A stretch of 64,000 nucleotides of DNA, from assembly GCA_026707735.1 (NCBI GenBank), contig JAPOWH010000019.1, forward strand, positions 186,001-250,000. The letters are read 5' to 3'. This DNA is from Gammaproteobacteria bacterium (GTDB lineage Bacteria > Pseudomonadota > Gammaproteobacteria > Pseudomonadales > Azotimanducaceae). Shown here piece after piece: positions 47,522 through 55,649 of the stretch; position 1 is the first letter of the stretch, and each line of letters starts with the position of its first letter. The notes beneath the pieces are model-generated. The model was given only the letters and a program-made list of their open reading frames with translations, did no database searches and was not told where the DNA came from. The position numbers and the translations under genes are program-made.

Positions 47522-48610
47522 ATGACGGAAGCGACTTGGGAGGAGTATGCTGCGGCAGGAGTCGCAAGCGCGAATTCTCTAGGCAATCGGGGACCGGTCC
47601 GTCTCGACAATGATGGTCATCTCCTGCCTGAGATCCTCGACGCCTATCGTCGAATAGGATTCTACGTCTTCACAGGGGTTCTAGACGACGAGGAACTCCG
47701 CGAGTTGACAGGCGAGTTCGACGCTCTTCTCGACAACGCTCCAACGGCGTCGGGTGGAGATACTGACCAGCACGGTCGGCCTTCGCTATTTGGTGGCTAC
47801 TTCACCATGATGGAGGATGAAGACGATCCTGACGCACCGGCGCGTGTCTACCTATTGTCCCATCCTTTCATTTACATGGAATCGACGCTACGTCTGTATG
47901 CACATCCTAAGATTCTTGCCATTGCAGAGAGTTTGTATGGACCGGACTTCGTGCCGTTTCATGAGGCAATCTTCTACAAAGCGCCACACGATGGTCTACC
48001 CACACGTTGGCATCAGGACGGTCGCACTCATTGGACCGACGAGGGTGTAAGTCTTGAACAACCAGACGGTTCCGGCATGTGCCATGGCTACAACATGAGC
48101 GTGGCGTTGTCGCACTGCACAGCCGACAACTGCCTGTGGGTTGTGCCAGGCAGCCATCGCAATTGGTTGAAGGCCGATGGTGGTCGATTTCCGCCAATCA
48201 CTGAGCGTTTGCCCGACGCCGTGCCTGTATTGCTCGCGCCTGGAGACTGCGGCATCGTCAGTCGCAGCTCTTTGCATGGTTCATATCCGAACCGGTCGGC
48301 CGAACGCCGCGTAACCGTTTTGCTGGGGTTTCACCACCGCGATTCTGCCATCGGAGCGTCTACCACCAACGTACATGCTTTCAAAATACCGGGAGCCGAG
48401 ACGAAGAAGATCACGTATACAGAGGACTACGTACTCAGGCGCACTCGAATGATTCCATTGGCCATTGACGCGCGACGTCAGCATCGTCCAGATGAGATTC
48501 CCTTCAGGTATCAGGGGAGTTTCATTGGCGATTCAAAGTGGAACGAAAGTACCCGTGCAGAAATCAGTCGCGACGGTGACGAATACTGGCAGCGAGACAT
48601 CACGCTGTAG
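47522..48610 (+). CDS. Phytanoyl-CoA dioxygenase (PhyH) family protein (2)
   Basis: A 362-residue Fe(II)/2-oxoglutarate-dependent dioxygenase. The iron triad is H and D in TRWHQDGRTHW and the distal His in SRSSLHGSYPNRSAERRVTV, where the Arg is the likely 2-oxoglutarate ligand. LSHCTADNCLWVVPGSHRNW is also typical. It is unlike the PhyH protein at 23071-23952 in length and detail. It follows the SSS symporter closely on the same strand. Substrate unknown. Confidence 0.88.
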   Translation: MTEATWEEYAAAGVASANSLGNRGPVRLDNDGHLLPEILDAYRRIGFYVFTGVLDDEELRELTGEFDALLDNAPTASGGDTDQHGRPSLFGGYFTMMEDEDDPDAPARVYLLSHPFIYMESTLRLYAHPKILAIAESLYGPDFVPFHEAIFYKAPHDGLPTRWHQDGRTHWTDEGVSLEQPDGSGMCHGYNMSVALSHCTADNCLWVVPGSHRNWLKADGGRFPPITERLPDAVPVLLAPGDCGIVSRSSLHGSYPNRSAERRVTVLLGFHHRDSAIGASTTNVHAFKIPGAETKKITYTEDYVLRRTRMIPLAIDARRQHRPDEIPFRYQGSFIGDSKWNESTRAEISRDGDEYWQRDITL

Positions 48611-48807
48611 AACAGGGAAAATTGATTTACCGCAGGCAATGCGCTTGGCGTTTCCTTGGCTTTTCGCTAACAAACAGCCTAGGGATCGACACTCTAAGAT
48701 GGTCAATGCATAGTCTAGAGAATCAGTTCAAAACTCCAAAAAACCAATAGCGCGACAGAACGGGATGAGATTTCAAGTGTTGTCAAGCCATGTAGATGGC
48801 TCCGCTC

Positions 48808-51800
48808 TTATTCATCTATTGGTGTCCATCTGATTGCATCAGCGACTCCCCAGCCCTCCGAAATTTCTTCGATCCGCACTTCCACATCGTGAGAGTCAAC
48901 CTCAAACGTACCCATTTCATACCATCCCGCGTCTACTACATCTGCTTCGATTTGGACGCTAGTGCTACTGCTTCCCGTGTCAACCAAGACTTGATGCATC
49001 CCTAATTTGGCAGGCCAGACGAAGCGGGTATCCTCGTCCGGCGAACGCTTGTGAAATCGGAAGTTCAAGTCCACCAACTTGATGGAAGGAATGTGGAACT
49101 CCAGCTTCCAATTCCCAAGAGTAGGCAGTGTGGCCGAGAATTTTGGTCTAGTTTGTCCTACTCCCAGTGTTGTAACGGCGTAGGTGTGCCGGTATTTGCC
49201 GTAACTGGTGGGATGATAGTCTCGGAACCAAGGCTGCCCTCTATCGATGGGCTGAACTATGTGCTCCCCTCCCAACCTCATACTTGGCAAAGCATCGTCC
49301 AACCGAGGTAATCCATGGTCACGATCGAGCTCTCTCGGTTGAGCGGAGAAAAGCCAAATGTTGTCCACGTTCAAGGACACTGGAGCGGTTGGATCGTAGT
49401 TGACGCTGAACCCTGCATCCAAGTCATCGACAACGATGGCGGTAGAGTTCGGTTGGTTCCAATGAACTACCGATGTGTAGGGCAGTTTAGTTTCGCTTGT
49501 TGAAATAGAGTCGTCCATTGGAGGAAATTCGATGCGAATAGAACCTCGATTGAGCGAGAAAATTGGTGTTACCCATACGTATGCGGGAGGGCGTGCAGGA
49601 TATAGCCAGCTTGTGAATGCGACTCGAAGCGATGTGTTTGCATCGACTTGGATTGGTTCCAAGTGATAGCGTGTATTGCTCTTTGGATCATCGTGTTGGT
49701 AAATGAGTTCTACTACACCAGGTATGGGTTCAGTGTTGCGAAGCGTGAAGCTTGCTTGATAGTGCATACTGCCGTCTTGCCGCGTCAATTGCTCCAATTC
49801 CGGTTCCGCTACCACGAACCCAGGCAATCTTGGGTCGTTAAGCCAGTCCCCTACTAATGCCTCAATGTCTATGCCGACATCCATGGCTGTTCGGTGGAAG
49901 TCACTTTGAGTGAAAGTTCGTCCTCTGTAGTTGTCAAGCAATTCGCGAAGAAGTGCAGGCACTTGGTTGCTTTTGAAGATCGTCGCAATCGACTCAGCTA
50001 CAGGAGCCGTCCGAAACAGCAAAGCCCTATAGGCAAATTCAGGATCTGACTCGAAATCGATACTGCTGGGCGAAATTCCGGAGAATTCAGTCCAAGCCGA
50101 TGGTGTATTCACGTGTCTTTCGCGGTGGTCTGGCGGTGAGACGAAAGGACTCAACAAATCCATCCAGGCATCGACCCTTGCCATCCAGTTCTTGTCGTCC
50201 TGTTTTAGCGCCGTGTGTACTGAAAAATACCCGCGGTGTTCGTCAATGAGGCCAGCCGCTAAATCTTCAACAACATGCTTTAGGGCAGTGGCTCCCGTTC
50301 CTTCCAGCGATGTCTGATAGCTCACCAATTGTTTAGGTAAGTTTTCTATTGGATTGCTTCCTAGGGAATCTCGCTTCAAGTAGTTGACAAGGCGTGAAAA
50401 CGCTCGGGACGAACGAGTTCCCTGCAGCGAACTTTCCATTGCTTCTGCGATGGCCTCGTCGAACATACGGTCAAAGCGTCGTCCCTCGACGAGTTTTTTG
50501 ACGCGAGCTATTGGCAAGCCGGATTCCCTGAGCATGAGTAGGCCTGGCGACGAGTAGGTGCTTGCCATTTGCCAACCTCCACCGTAGCTGCGCAAGCAAT
50601 TTGGTACTTCCACAACAGAGAGAGTGCCATAGGGATAGCCGAGACCGCCCCTTCGAAGTCGTGTCGTTGCCTCGTCTATCCACTCACGCAGAGGATCCGC
50701 GAGTGTCTTGAGCACGTCGAAGTTCTTAGTGTGCCTCCTGTGGAGCAGAACTTCAAAATCAACACCATCGACAGAAACTGCACGTCGTTCGAAGTTGGAG
50801 CCAATGAGCGTTACTTCCGGCACTGGCTTTTCTGGGCTAAACCTATAGCGGGACTTGCCGGTTTCCTCTAAAGGCATTCGCGTGCCAGGACCCGCGACGA
50901 TCCACTGTTTAGGTACGGACACCTCTATATCAACCTGAAAGAAGTCTTGACGACGCGTTTGCCAGGCCGTTTTGCCGTATGCCGAGCCTGAAGTGGGAAG
51001 CCAATTGACCCCAGGCATGAGAACAAAGAAACCGCGATGGAAAATGAAACTGTCGCTCCCATAGGGGAAGAGTGTTCGTCGTTCGTCGCGATTTAGTTTG
51101 GTTGTGTCCAAACTTGCATCTAGGTACGCAAATCGGGAATCTGGCTTGCCTTGCGCGACGATCCTCACGTCTGCTTCTGATTCTCGGCTATCGCGTTTAG
51201 GAATGGTGAGCAACCCCTGGCTGAACGTGTAGTTCTCGGTTTCTGAACCGTCTAGGTACAACAGTTGGAGGCGGTAACCCGGGTTTAGCGACAGCAGCCA
51301 TTCGTCGTCCGAAGACTCAGCATTTGGCTCGAGCGTCAGAGTTACATCCAAATGCACGATTGTTCCCGGTCTAACTACCACAGAGCCGGAGATCTTCCTG
51401 ATGTCAGTAAGTGAGTGGGTTTGTAGCTCGGCATGAGCCAAAGCCCACTTCCTTACTTGCTGCTGATCCAGGTATTTGGCACACACCAGCCCGAGAAGCA
51501 TGATCAAACCCGCGAGACAAGGTGCCAATCCAGCGAAGAGCCATCCAATTCGCTTCTCCGAATCCGTCTTCTTCGACTGCATACCTACGCCCAGCAAAAA
51601 GAAACCAAATGAGACTAGAAGGATTGCGGTTCGGTTGAGAAGAATGTCCGATGAGAAGAATGTGGGTGCCAGCTCCGTTGGAAGCGAGTTCGGTCCCATG
51701 AAGAAGGTCAAGGGTTCGAGAATCGGAGATGGAAACTTTGCGTAAACCAGGTAATAGAGCAGTGAGATAGCTAGAACAATCGTCGCAATTAGCCAACCAG

Positions 51801-52347
51801 ACTTCAGGAAACTGTTGAGCACAATTGCCAATGACCCCCATAGGAGGAAATTGGGGATTAAATCCCAGACAAAGAAGGCCAAAACACTGATTGATTCGAT
51901 GGAAGAGCCAATCGAGGCATTCGTGGAATCCAAGAGCCAACCCAACCCACAAATAAAAACGATTAGGCCGATAGCCAAGAAAAACATAAGGCCAACTGCC
52001 CCCAACAGCTTTCCGGTCAATGTTTCGAGGCGCGGTGTCTGTGAAGTCTCGTTAGATTCGATTTCACTATGCGATGATCGGCTTTTTCGTTCGGCGAACA
52101 CCAGCAAAGCCGTTCCACAGGCGAATAGTGCCAATACCAACCCACCCATGTGGTGTATTAGGTAATTTGGAGCGAGCGCCCCTGCGGAAGGGAAATAGGG
52201 AGACGCAGCGCCATGGATCACGCCTAGAACGATCCAATAGCCAATGCATGTGAGACCTGTGAGGAAGTAAAACACCCAGGTTCGTGCAAGACGTACAAAG
52301 TAACGCATTTCGGCTAGCACGAGCAACGATAGATTTGAAAACCGCAT
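48808..52347 (-). CDS. Large membrane protein, ABC-permease/M1-peptidase-like with golvesin-like C-terminus
   Basis: A 1179-residue protein. The N-terminal 300 residues hold about seven helices like those of ABC-2 permeases. The following periplasmic part resembles the M1 aminopeptidase-like domains fused to such permeases (YPYGTLSVVEVPNCLRSYGG), but I find no HExxH zinc motif, so it is probably not a peptidase. The end, WYEMGTFEVDSHDVEVRIEE followed by GWGVADAIRWTP, matches the golvesin/Xly carbohydrate- or surface-binding fold. No ABC ATPase gene is adjacent. It may need an ATPase encoded elsewhere, or act as a surface-binding scaffold. Confidence 0.7.
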   Translation of the reverse strand: MRFSNLSLLVLAEMRYFVRLARTWVFYFLTGLTCIGYWIVLGVIHGAASPYFPSAGALAPNYLIHHMGGLVLALFACGTALLVFAERKSRSSHSEIESNETSQTPRLETLTGKLLGAVGLMFFLAIGLIVFICGLGWLLDSTNASIGSSIESISVLAFFVWDLIPNFLLWGSLAIVLNSFLKSGWLIATIVLAISLLYYLVYAKFPSPILEPLTFFMGPNSLPTELAPTFFSSDILLNRTAILLVSFGFFLLGVGMQSKKTDSEKRIGWLFAGLAPCLAGLIMLLGLVCAKYLDQQQVRKWALAHAELQTHSLTDIRKISGSVVVRPGTIVHLDVTLTLEPNAESSDDEWLLSLNPGYRLQLLYLDGSETENYTFSQGLLTIPKRDSRESEADVRIVAQGKPDSRFAYLDASLDTTKLNRDERRTLFPYGSDSFIFHRGFFVLMPGVNWLPTSGSAYGKTAWQTRRQDFFQVDIEVSVPKQWIVAGPGTRMPLEETGKSRYRFSPEKPVPEVTLIGSNFERRAVSVDGVDFEVLLHRRHTKNFDVLKTLADPLREWIDEATTRLRRGGLGYPYGTLSVVEVPNCLRSYGGGWQMASTYSSPGLLMLRESGLPIARVKKLVEGRRFDRMFDEAIAEAMESSLQGTRSSRAFSRLVNYLKRDSLGSNPIENLPKQLVSYQTSLEGTGATALKHVVEDLAAGLIDEHRGYFSVHTALKQDDKNWMARVDAWMDLLSPFVSPPDHRERHVNTPSAWTEFSGISPSSIDFESDPEFAYRALLFRTAPVAESIATIFKSNQVPALLRELLDNYRGRTFTQSDFHRTAMDVGIDIEALVGDWLNDPRLPGFVVAEPELEQLTRQDGSMHYQASFTLRNTEPIPGVVELIYQHDDPKSNTRYHLEPIQVDANTSLRVAFTSWLYPARPPAYVWVTPIFSLNRGSIRIEFPPMDDSISTSETKLPYTSVVHWNQPNSTAIVVDDLDAGFSVNYDPTAPVSLNVDNIWLFSAQPRELDRDHGLPRLDDALPSMRLGGEHIVQPIDRGQPWFRDYHPTSYGKYRHTYAVTTLGVGQTRPKFSATLPTLGNWKLEFHIPSIKLVDLNFRFHKRSPDEDTRFVWPAKLGMHQVLVDTGSSSTSVQIEADVVDAGWYEMGTFEVDSHDVEVRIEEISEGWGVADAIRWTPIDE

Positions 52348-52765
52348 GTGCTTATCCCTTAATGGACTCGTTGGTGCTACTGCCGAGCGTCACTGCCTAT
52401 AGGCTGAAGTATTTTGCACTACCCAGCTAGTGCAATAGTTCTTCATTTCATGCCTATTGCACAATTGCGTTTTCCAGTAGAAATGCGGTCCCTGATACCC
52501 TTGCCTCACAACGCAAAACGGGTTGCACCAACGTCAAATTCAAGCAATCGGTGATTGCTCTGGGAACTGACTACACACTACTATGTCCAAAAACCGACCA
52601 TTAGCCGTTCTACTCAAAGCAAGGTTTTGGTGGGCAGAAGGTCGGTGGTTTAGGTCCGCTTTCGACGCGAAGCCGCTTTGTAGGGACGCCAAAGCAAATC
52701 GGACCCGCTGACCGAATTCCTTGCCAACTCTTGATGGTTTTGAAGTCAATTGCAAGGAGAAATAC
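52348..52765. other. Intergenic region between divergent genes
   Basis: About 420 bases separate two divergent genes. Apart from the inverted repeats at 52414-52461 and the ribosome site AAGGAG before 52766, I see no gene, tRNA or terminator in it. Confidence 0.6.
52414..52461. promoter_or_regulatory. Cluster of TTGCAC/GTGCAA inverted repeats
   Basis: TTGCACTA (52414-52421) and TAGTGCAA (52428-52435) form a perfect 8-bp inverted repeat with six-base spacer. TGCAATAG (52431-52438) and CTATTGCA (52454-52461) form a second, partly overlapping one. The core hexamer occurs three times in 48 bases, upstream of the 48808-52347 gene and 300 bases ahead of the divergent gene. It looks like a regulator-binding region. 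Confidence 0.5.
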
Positions 52766-53299
52766 TTGATCCTACGCGCAACGACGACACGTCTCAATTT
52801 ACTCGCAGCTATTCAGATTGTCACAATTGCCTTAGCAATGGGGATTGCCACCTATTGGGTGAATGCGAATGGTGAGTCCACGGGAGAGAGCATTGATTCC
52901 GAGGGCGAGGAGTCAGGCACCCAATACCAAATTGACGAGACTTTCGATGAAACTAGAAACGGCGCCCGACTCGTCTTGAAGTACGACTCGAAAGTCCAAA
53001 ACTTCACGGGTCACGTAGAGAACACCACCAAAGCCAAATTGACCAACGTTCGGGTCGAGGTCCATCTCTCCAACGGAACTGAATTGGGACCAACGAAGCC
53101 ACAGGATCTCGAGCCAAACCAGAAAATATCGGTGACGCTATCTGCAACTGACCAGAAATTCAAAACGTGGGGAGCTCACCCCGAAGTAGGGAAACAGGGC
53201 TCAGGTGAACACGGAGGTTCGGAAGGAGACGGCGAACATAGCGGCAAGGAATCGTCGGGAGAGCATGGCGACGAGTCCGAGCGCGGCGAACACAGCTAA
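52766..53299 (+). CDS. Membrane-anchored FxLYD-like protein with His/Gly/Glu-rich tail
   Basis: From a TTG at 52766, six bases after AAGGAG, the protein has 177 residues. Residues 9-30 form a single anchor (NLLAAIQIVTIALAMGIATY). The middle, FTGHVENTTKAKLTNVRVEV followed by HLSNGTELGPT, has the FxLYD pattern of an immunoglobulin-like fold. The last 40 residues are Gly, Glu, Ser and His in short repeats of SGEHG and GEH, which could bind metal. It probably faces the periplasm. The tail is low-complexity, so similarity searches should use the middle part. Confidence 0.65.
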   Translation: MILRATTTRLNLLAAIQIVTIALAMGIATYWVNANGESTGESIDSEGEESGTQYQIDETFDETRNGARLVLKYDSKVQNFTGHVENTTKAKLTNVRVEVHLSNGTELGPTKPQDLEPNQKISVTLSATDQKFKTWGAHPEVGKQGSGEHGGSEGDGEHSGKESSGEHGDESERGEHS

Positions 53300-53488
53300 A
53301 CATACACACATACTTCAGATTCGGGTACACCGAGCATGTCACGTTGGTGCCAAGTGTCTTTTGGGCATTCAGCGGCAGTGGCAGCGAAAACTGAGCAGCG
53401 ATCAGAACATACAACACAGGAGACCTGTACCATGACGGAAATTCGCACACGTTACACATTTCCACCAATGAAACTAAGAGAGTCAACT

Positions 53489-54088
53489 ATGAAATTGTTA
53501 GCAGTCCCAATAGTGGCCTTAATGACATTCGCGTTACCGCTTTCCGCAGACCAACTGGTTCTCGGCGCTTACTCCCATGCGACCGTTGACGATAAGGAAG
53601 CCGGCATCGATTTCGAAGTCGGCGGACTAAATTTCATGTATGCCAATTTTGAGGGTGACCTGTTTTGGGCCATCGGCGCTGGCGGGGCTAGAGGTGAAGA
53701 CGAACTGTGCCAACTGGACTTCTGCATCGACTTCGAGACACAATCTAGAACACTTGATTTCTCGCTAGGGTTCAACTTCAACAATTGGCTCACTCCCTTT
53801 GTAACTGTAGCGAGATCAACCACTGACATTGACTGGGGCGTCACCGGACTAGGATTGGCAGATGCATCCGATAGCGAGTCGTCCATTGATGCAGGGCTTT
53901 GGATAGGCCGCAAAGACCTTCGGATCCAAATAGCAGCCCTGGGAGTCGACGACGAGTACCGCGCGGTATCAATTGGAGGGTACACGGTGCTGAACAGTGG
54001 ATTGGCTTTGGCAGGATTCTTTTCCAAGTCGATTGAAGGGGAAGGAGATGCGACAGGAATCTCTGTGGGATTGGGCTGGAGTTTCTAA
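53489..54088 (+). CDS. Small exported beta-barrel protein
   Basis: A 199-residue protein from the ATG at 53489, which has GAGAG six bases upstream. The signal peptide is KLLAVPIVALMTFALPLSA. The rest consists of alternating hydrophobic strands (FEGDLFWAIGAGGARG, LDFSLGFNFNNWLTPFVTVA, ATGISVGLGWSF) ending in Phe, the usual mark of outer-membrane barrels. Two cysteines near CQLDFC may form a loop disulfide. Family not recognised. Confidence 0.65.
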   Translation: MKLLAVPIVALMTFALPLSADQLVLGAYSHATVDDKEAGIDFEVGGLNFMYANFEGDLFWAIGAGGARGEDELCQLDFCIDFETQSRTLDFSLGFNFNNWLTPFVTVARSTTDIDWGVTGLGLADASDSESSIDAGLWIGRKDLRIQIAALGVDDEYRAVSIGGYTVLNSGLALAGFFSKSIEGEGDATGISVGLGWSF

Positions 54089-54130
54089 GGCACTCTAAAT
54101 CGCTGTCAACACCCACAGCACGTTAGGAGC

Positions 54131-54180
54131 CTATAGCGCAAGTGCGGCGGTCACGCTTGAAGTGAGACCGTTCGCTATAG
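54131..54180. terminator. Long imperfect hairpin between convergent genes
   Basis: CTATAGCG (54131-54138) pairs with CGCTATAG (54173-54180), and inside these GGTCAC pairs with GTGAGACC with a two-base bulge. It sits between two convergent barrel genes and overlaps the last codons of the right-hand one. It may end transcription from both sides, but lacks a clear T-run. Confidence 0.5.
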
Positions 54181-54975
54181 CGTATGGCGCAGGGAGAGCT
54201 TGAACCCTTGGCCCTTCAAACGTCCACGAGTCAAGTCCAAGTCGAGGAGCAAGGGTTCTCGACTGCCGCTTCGCCAAGCAACTTGCCCTACGTTGCGTGC
54301 CGTTCGAATCTCCCCGAGATCCATATATCGCCACGTCAAGTCCAACATCGTCCGTTGCTGGTTCAGAGCAAATGACAATCCCAGCGCTAGAACACCCGCA
54401 AAATTTGTCCGAGCGTCACCGGGAACGGTCGTGATCGTTCTAGGAAAGTCCATGCGCATATCGCTGCATTCATTGCGAACGAATCCGAATCCAAAACCCA
54501 CGAAGGGTGTGATCCCGCCGAAGCGAGAGCTCTTTCGATTTGTCAAATCCACATGTGCGACTAGGAGGCCTAGAGTCGATTCGATTGACGCAACGACGTC
54601 CTGTTGTTCTCCAGGCTGAAGGAAATTTGCCAATCCGACAAACTCGCTCTGACGGCGTTTCTCGGCGACGAGTTCTGCTCGAAATCTTGAGGTTGCAGAG
54701 TATCCCAGACCAAGTTCGAATGCTGGTGCCGATTTGAATCCACCATCGGAGCGGTAGGGATGCCCGTCTCCGCCGGTTCCACATCCGTATAGTGCATATG
54801 GGTATAGGTTTAGGCAGTTGCGGTCTGTGAACACTGTATCGCTGGCTTGGTCAAGAGCAACTCCGAATCGAAGGTAGTAGTCTCCAGCAAGCGCCGGAAG
54901 AGAAACGCACAGCACACAGATCGTGGCAATAACTCGAGCTGCCCGAAGGTGAAAATATGGATGCGCCGCCTGCAT
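54175..54975 (-). CDS. Exported outer-membrane beta-barrel protein
   Basis: A 266-residue protein with a signal peptide (RVIATICVLCVSLPALA). The mature part has the strand pattern of a porin-like barrel: FELGLGYSATSRFRAELVAE, LLVAHVDLTNRKSSRFGG, ITPFVGFGFGFVRN and MLDLTWRYMDLGEIRTA, ending in FKLSLRHTL. It recalls the OmpW/OprF-N barrel style, without identity to a named family. Cys pairs occur early (CLNLYPYALYGC). Confidence 0.7.
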   Translation of the reverse strand: MQAAHPYFHLRAARVIATICVLCVSLPALAGDYYLRFGVALDQASDTVFTDRNCLNLYPYALYGCGTGGDGHPYRSDGGFKSAPAFELGLGYSATSRFRAELVAEKRRQSEFVGLANFLQPGEQQDVVASIESTLGLLVAHVDLTNRKSSRFGGITPFVGFGFGFVRNECSDMRMDFPRTITTVPGDARTNFAGVLALGLSFALNQQRTMLDLTWRYMDLGEIRTARNVGQVAWRSGSREPLLLDLDLTRGRLKGQGFKLSLRHTL

Positions 54976-55069
54976 GCCTTTCCTGCCTTACTTTTGCTTT
55001 TTCGTTCTAGCCAAGAGCTAACGATTCGGCCGACATGTTAGCAGGTGAGGGCGACGGACTCTTAGGCCT

Positions 55070-55360
55070 TTAGGCGTCCTCGGATAGATTGTTGCGCACT
55101 TCGTACTCTACGAATCCGAGCTTGCGTAACTCTTGAGCCAAACGATTGAGGTCCTGCCATTCGCGTCGATTGTTGCGAACGCTAACTAGCGAATGCATGA
55201 CACCGTCAATGGGAATGGCAACGGCCCATGCAAGCGGTTTAGTCTTATTGTCTCCTAGACTCCCCCCCAATATCAGCCGATGAACACGATAAACCAGCGG
55301 TTTGCCCATCGCATGTCGGTATTCGTCAATCTGAGTTGCAAGAATGGTCCTAGTTTGCAT
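55070..55360 (-). CDS. Hypothetical protein, 96 residues
   Basis: A small soluble protein, TRTILATQIDEYRHAMGKPL followed by VYRVHRLILGG, with a middle segment AWAVAIPIDGVMHSLVSVRN and a charged C-terminus. No signal peptide or membrane segment. I do not recognise a family. The open frame is supported by length and by its sensible protein composition only. Confidence 0.45.
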   Translation of the reverse strand: MQTRTILATQIDEYRHAMGKPLVYRVHRLILGGSLGDNKTKPLAWAVAIPIDGVMHSLVSVRNNRREWQDLNRLAQELRKLGFVEYEVRNNLSEDA

Positions 55361-55601
55361 AGCTAGTTCTTACAAGAGTAACTGCATATGTGGGCTTGTG
55401 ATCTAGTGTGTGCGGACCAAGGCTGGCTGTAGCACTGCAGTTCTTTAGTTGGATATTCTGCACGACACAAAATTTTGGTGCATGACGACCATTAACCATG
55501 CTGAAGAAGTCTCAAGTACACTTCCATTAATACTGACATGAAAAATCATCACTTAATACAATTATGCAGACAACATTGGCAATGATGTATTATGTAAGTT
55601 C

Positions 55602-55616
55602 ATTGTCTTAGACAAT
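55602..55616. promoter_or_regulatory. Palindrome upstream of the TAXI/GluR0 operon
   Basis: ATTGTC-TTA-GACAAT, a perfect inverted repeat with six-base arms and a three-base centre, lies 33 bases upstream of the operon's first start. It could be an operator; there is no further support. Confidence 0.35.
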
Positions 55617-55649
55617 TGTCGTTCACAGCATCGTCCAAAGGAGTTTCCA

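Noticed and set aside
48786-48801. Hairpin AGCCAT-GTAG-ATGGCT after the ABC/M1-like gene
   Set aside because: Short stem with no T-run; too weak to call a terminator.
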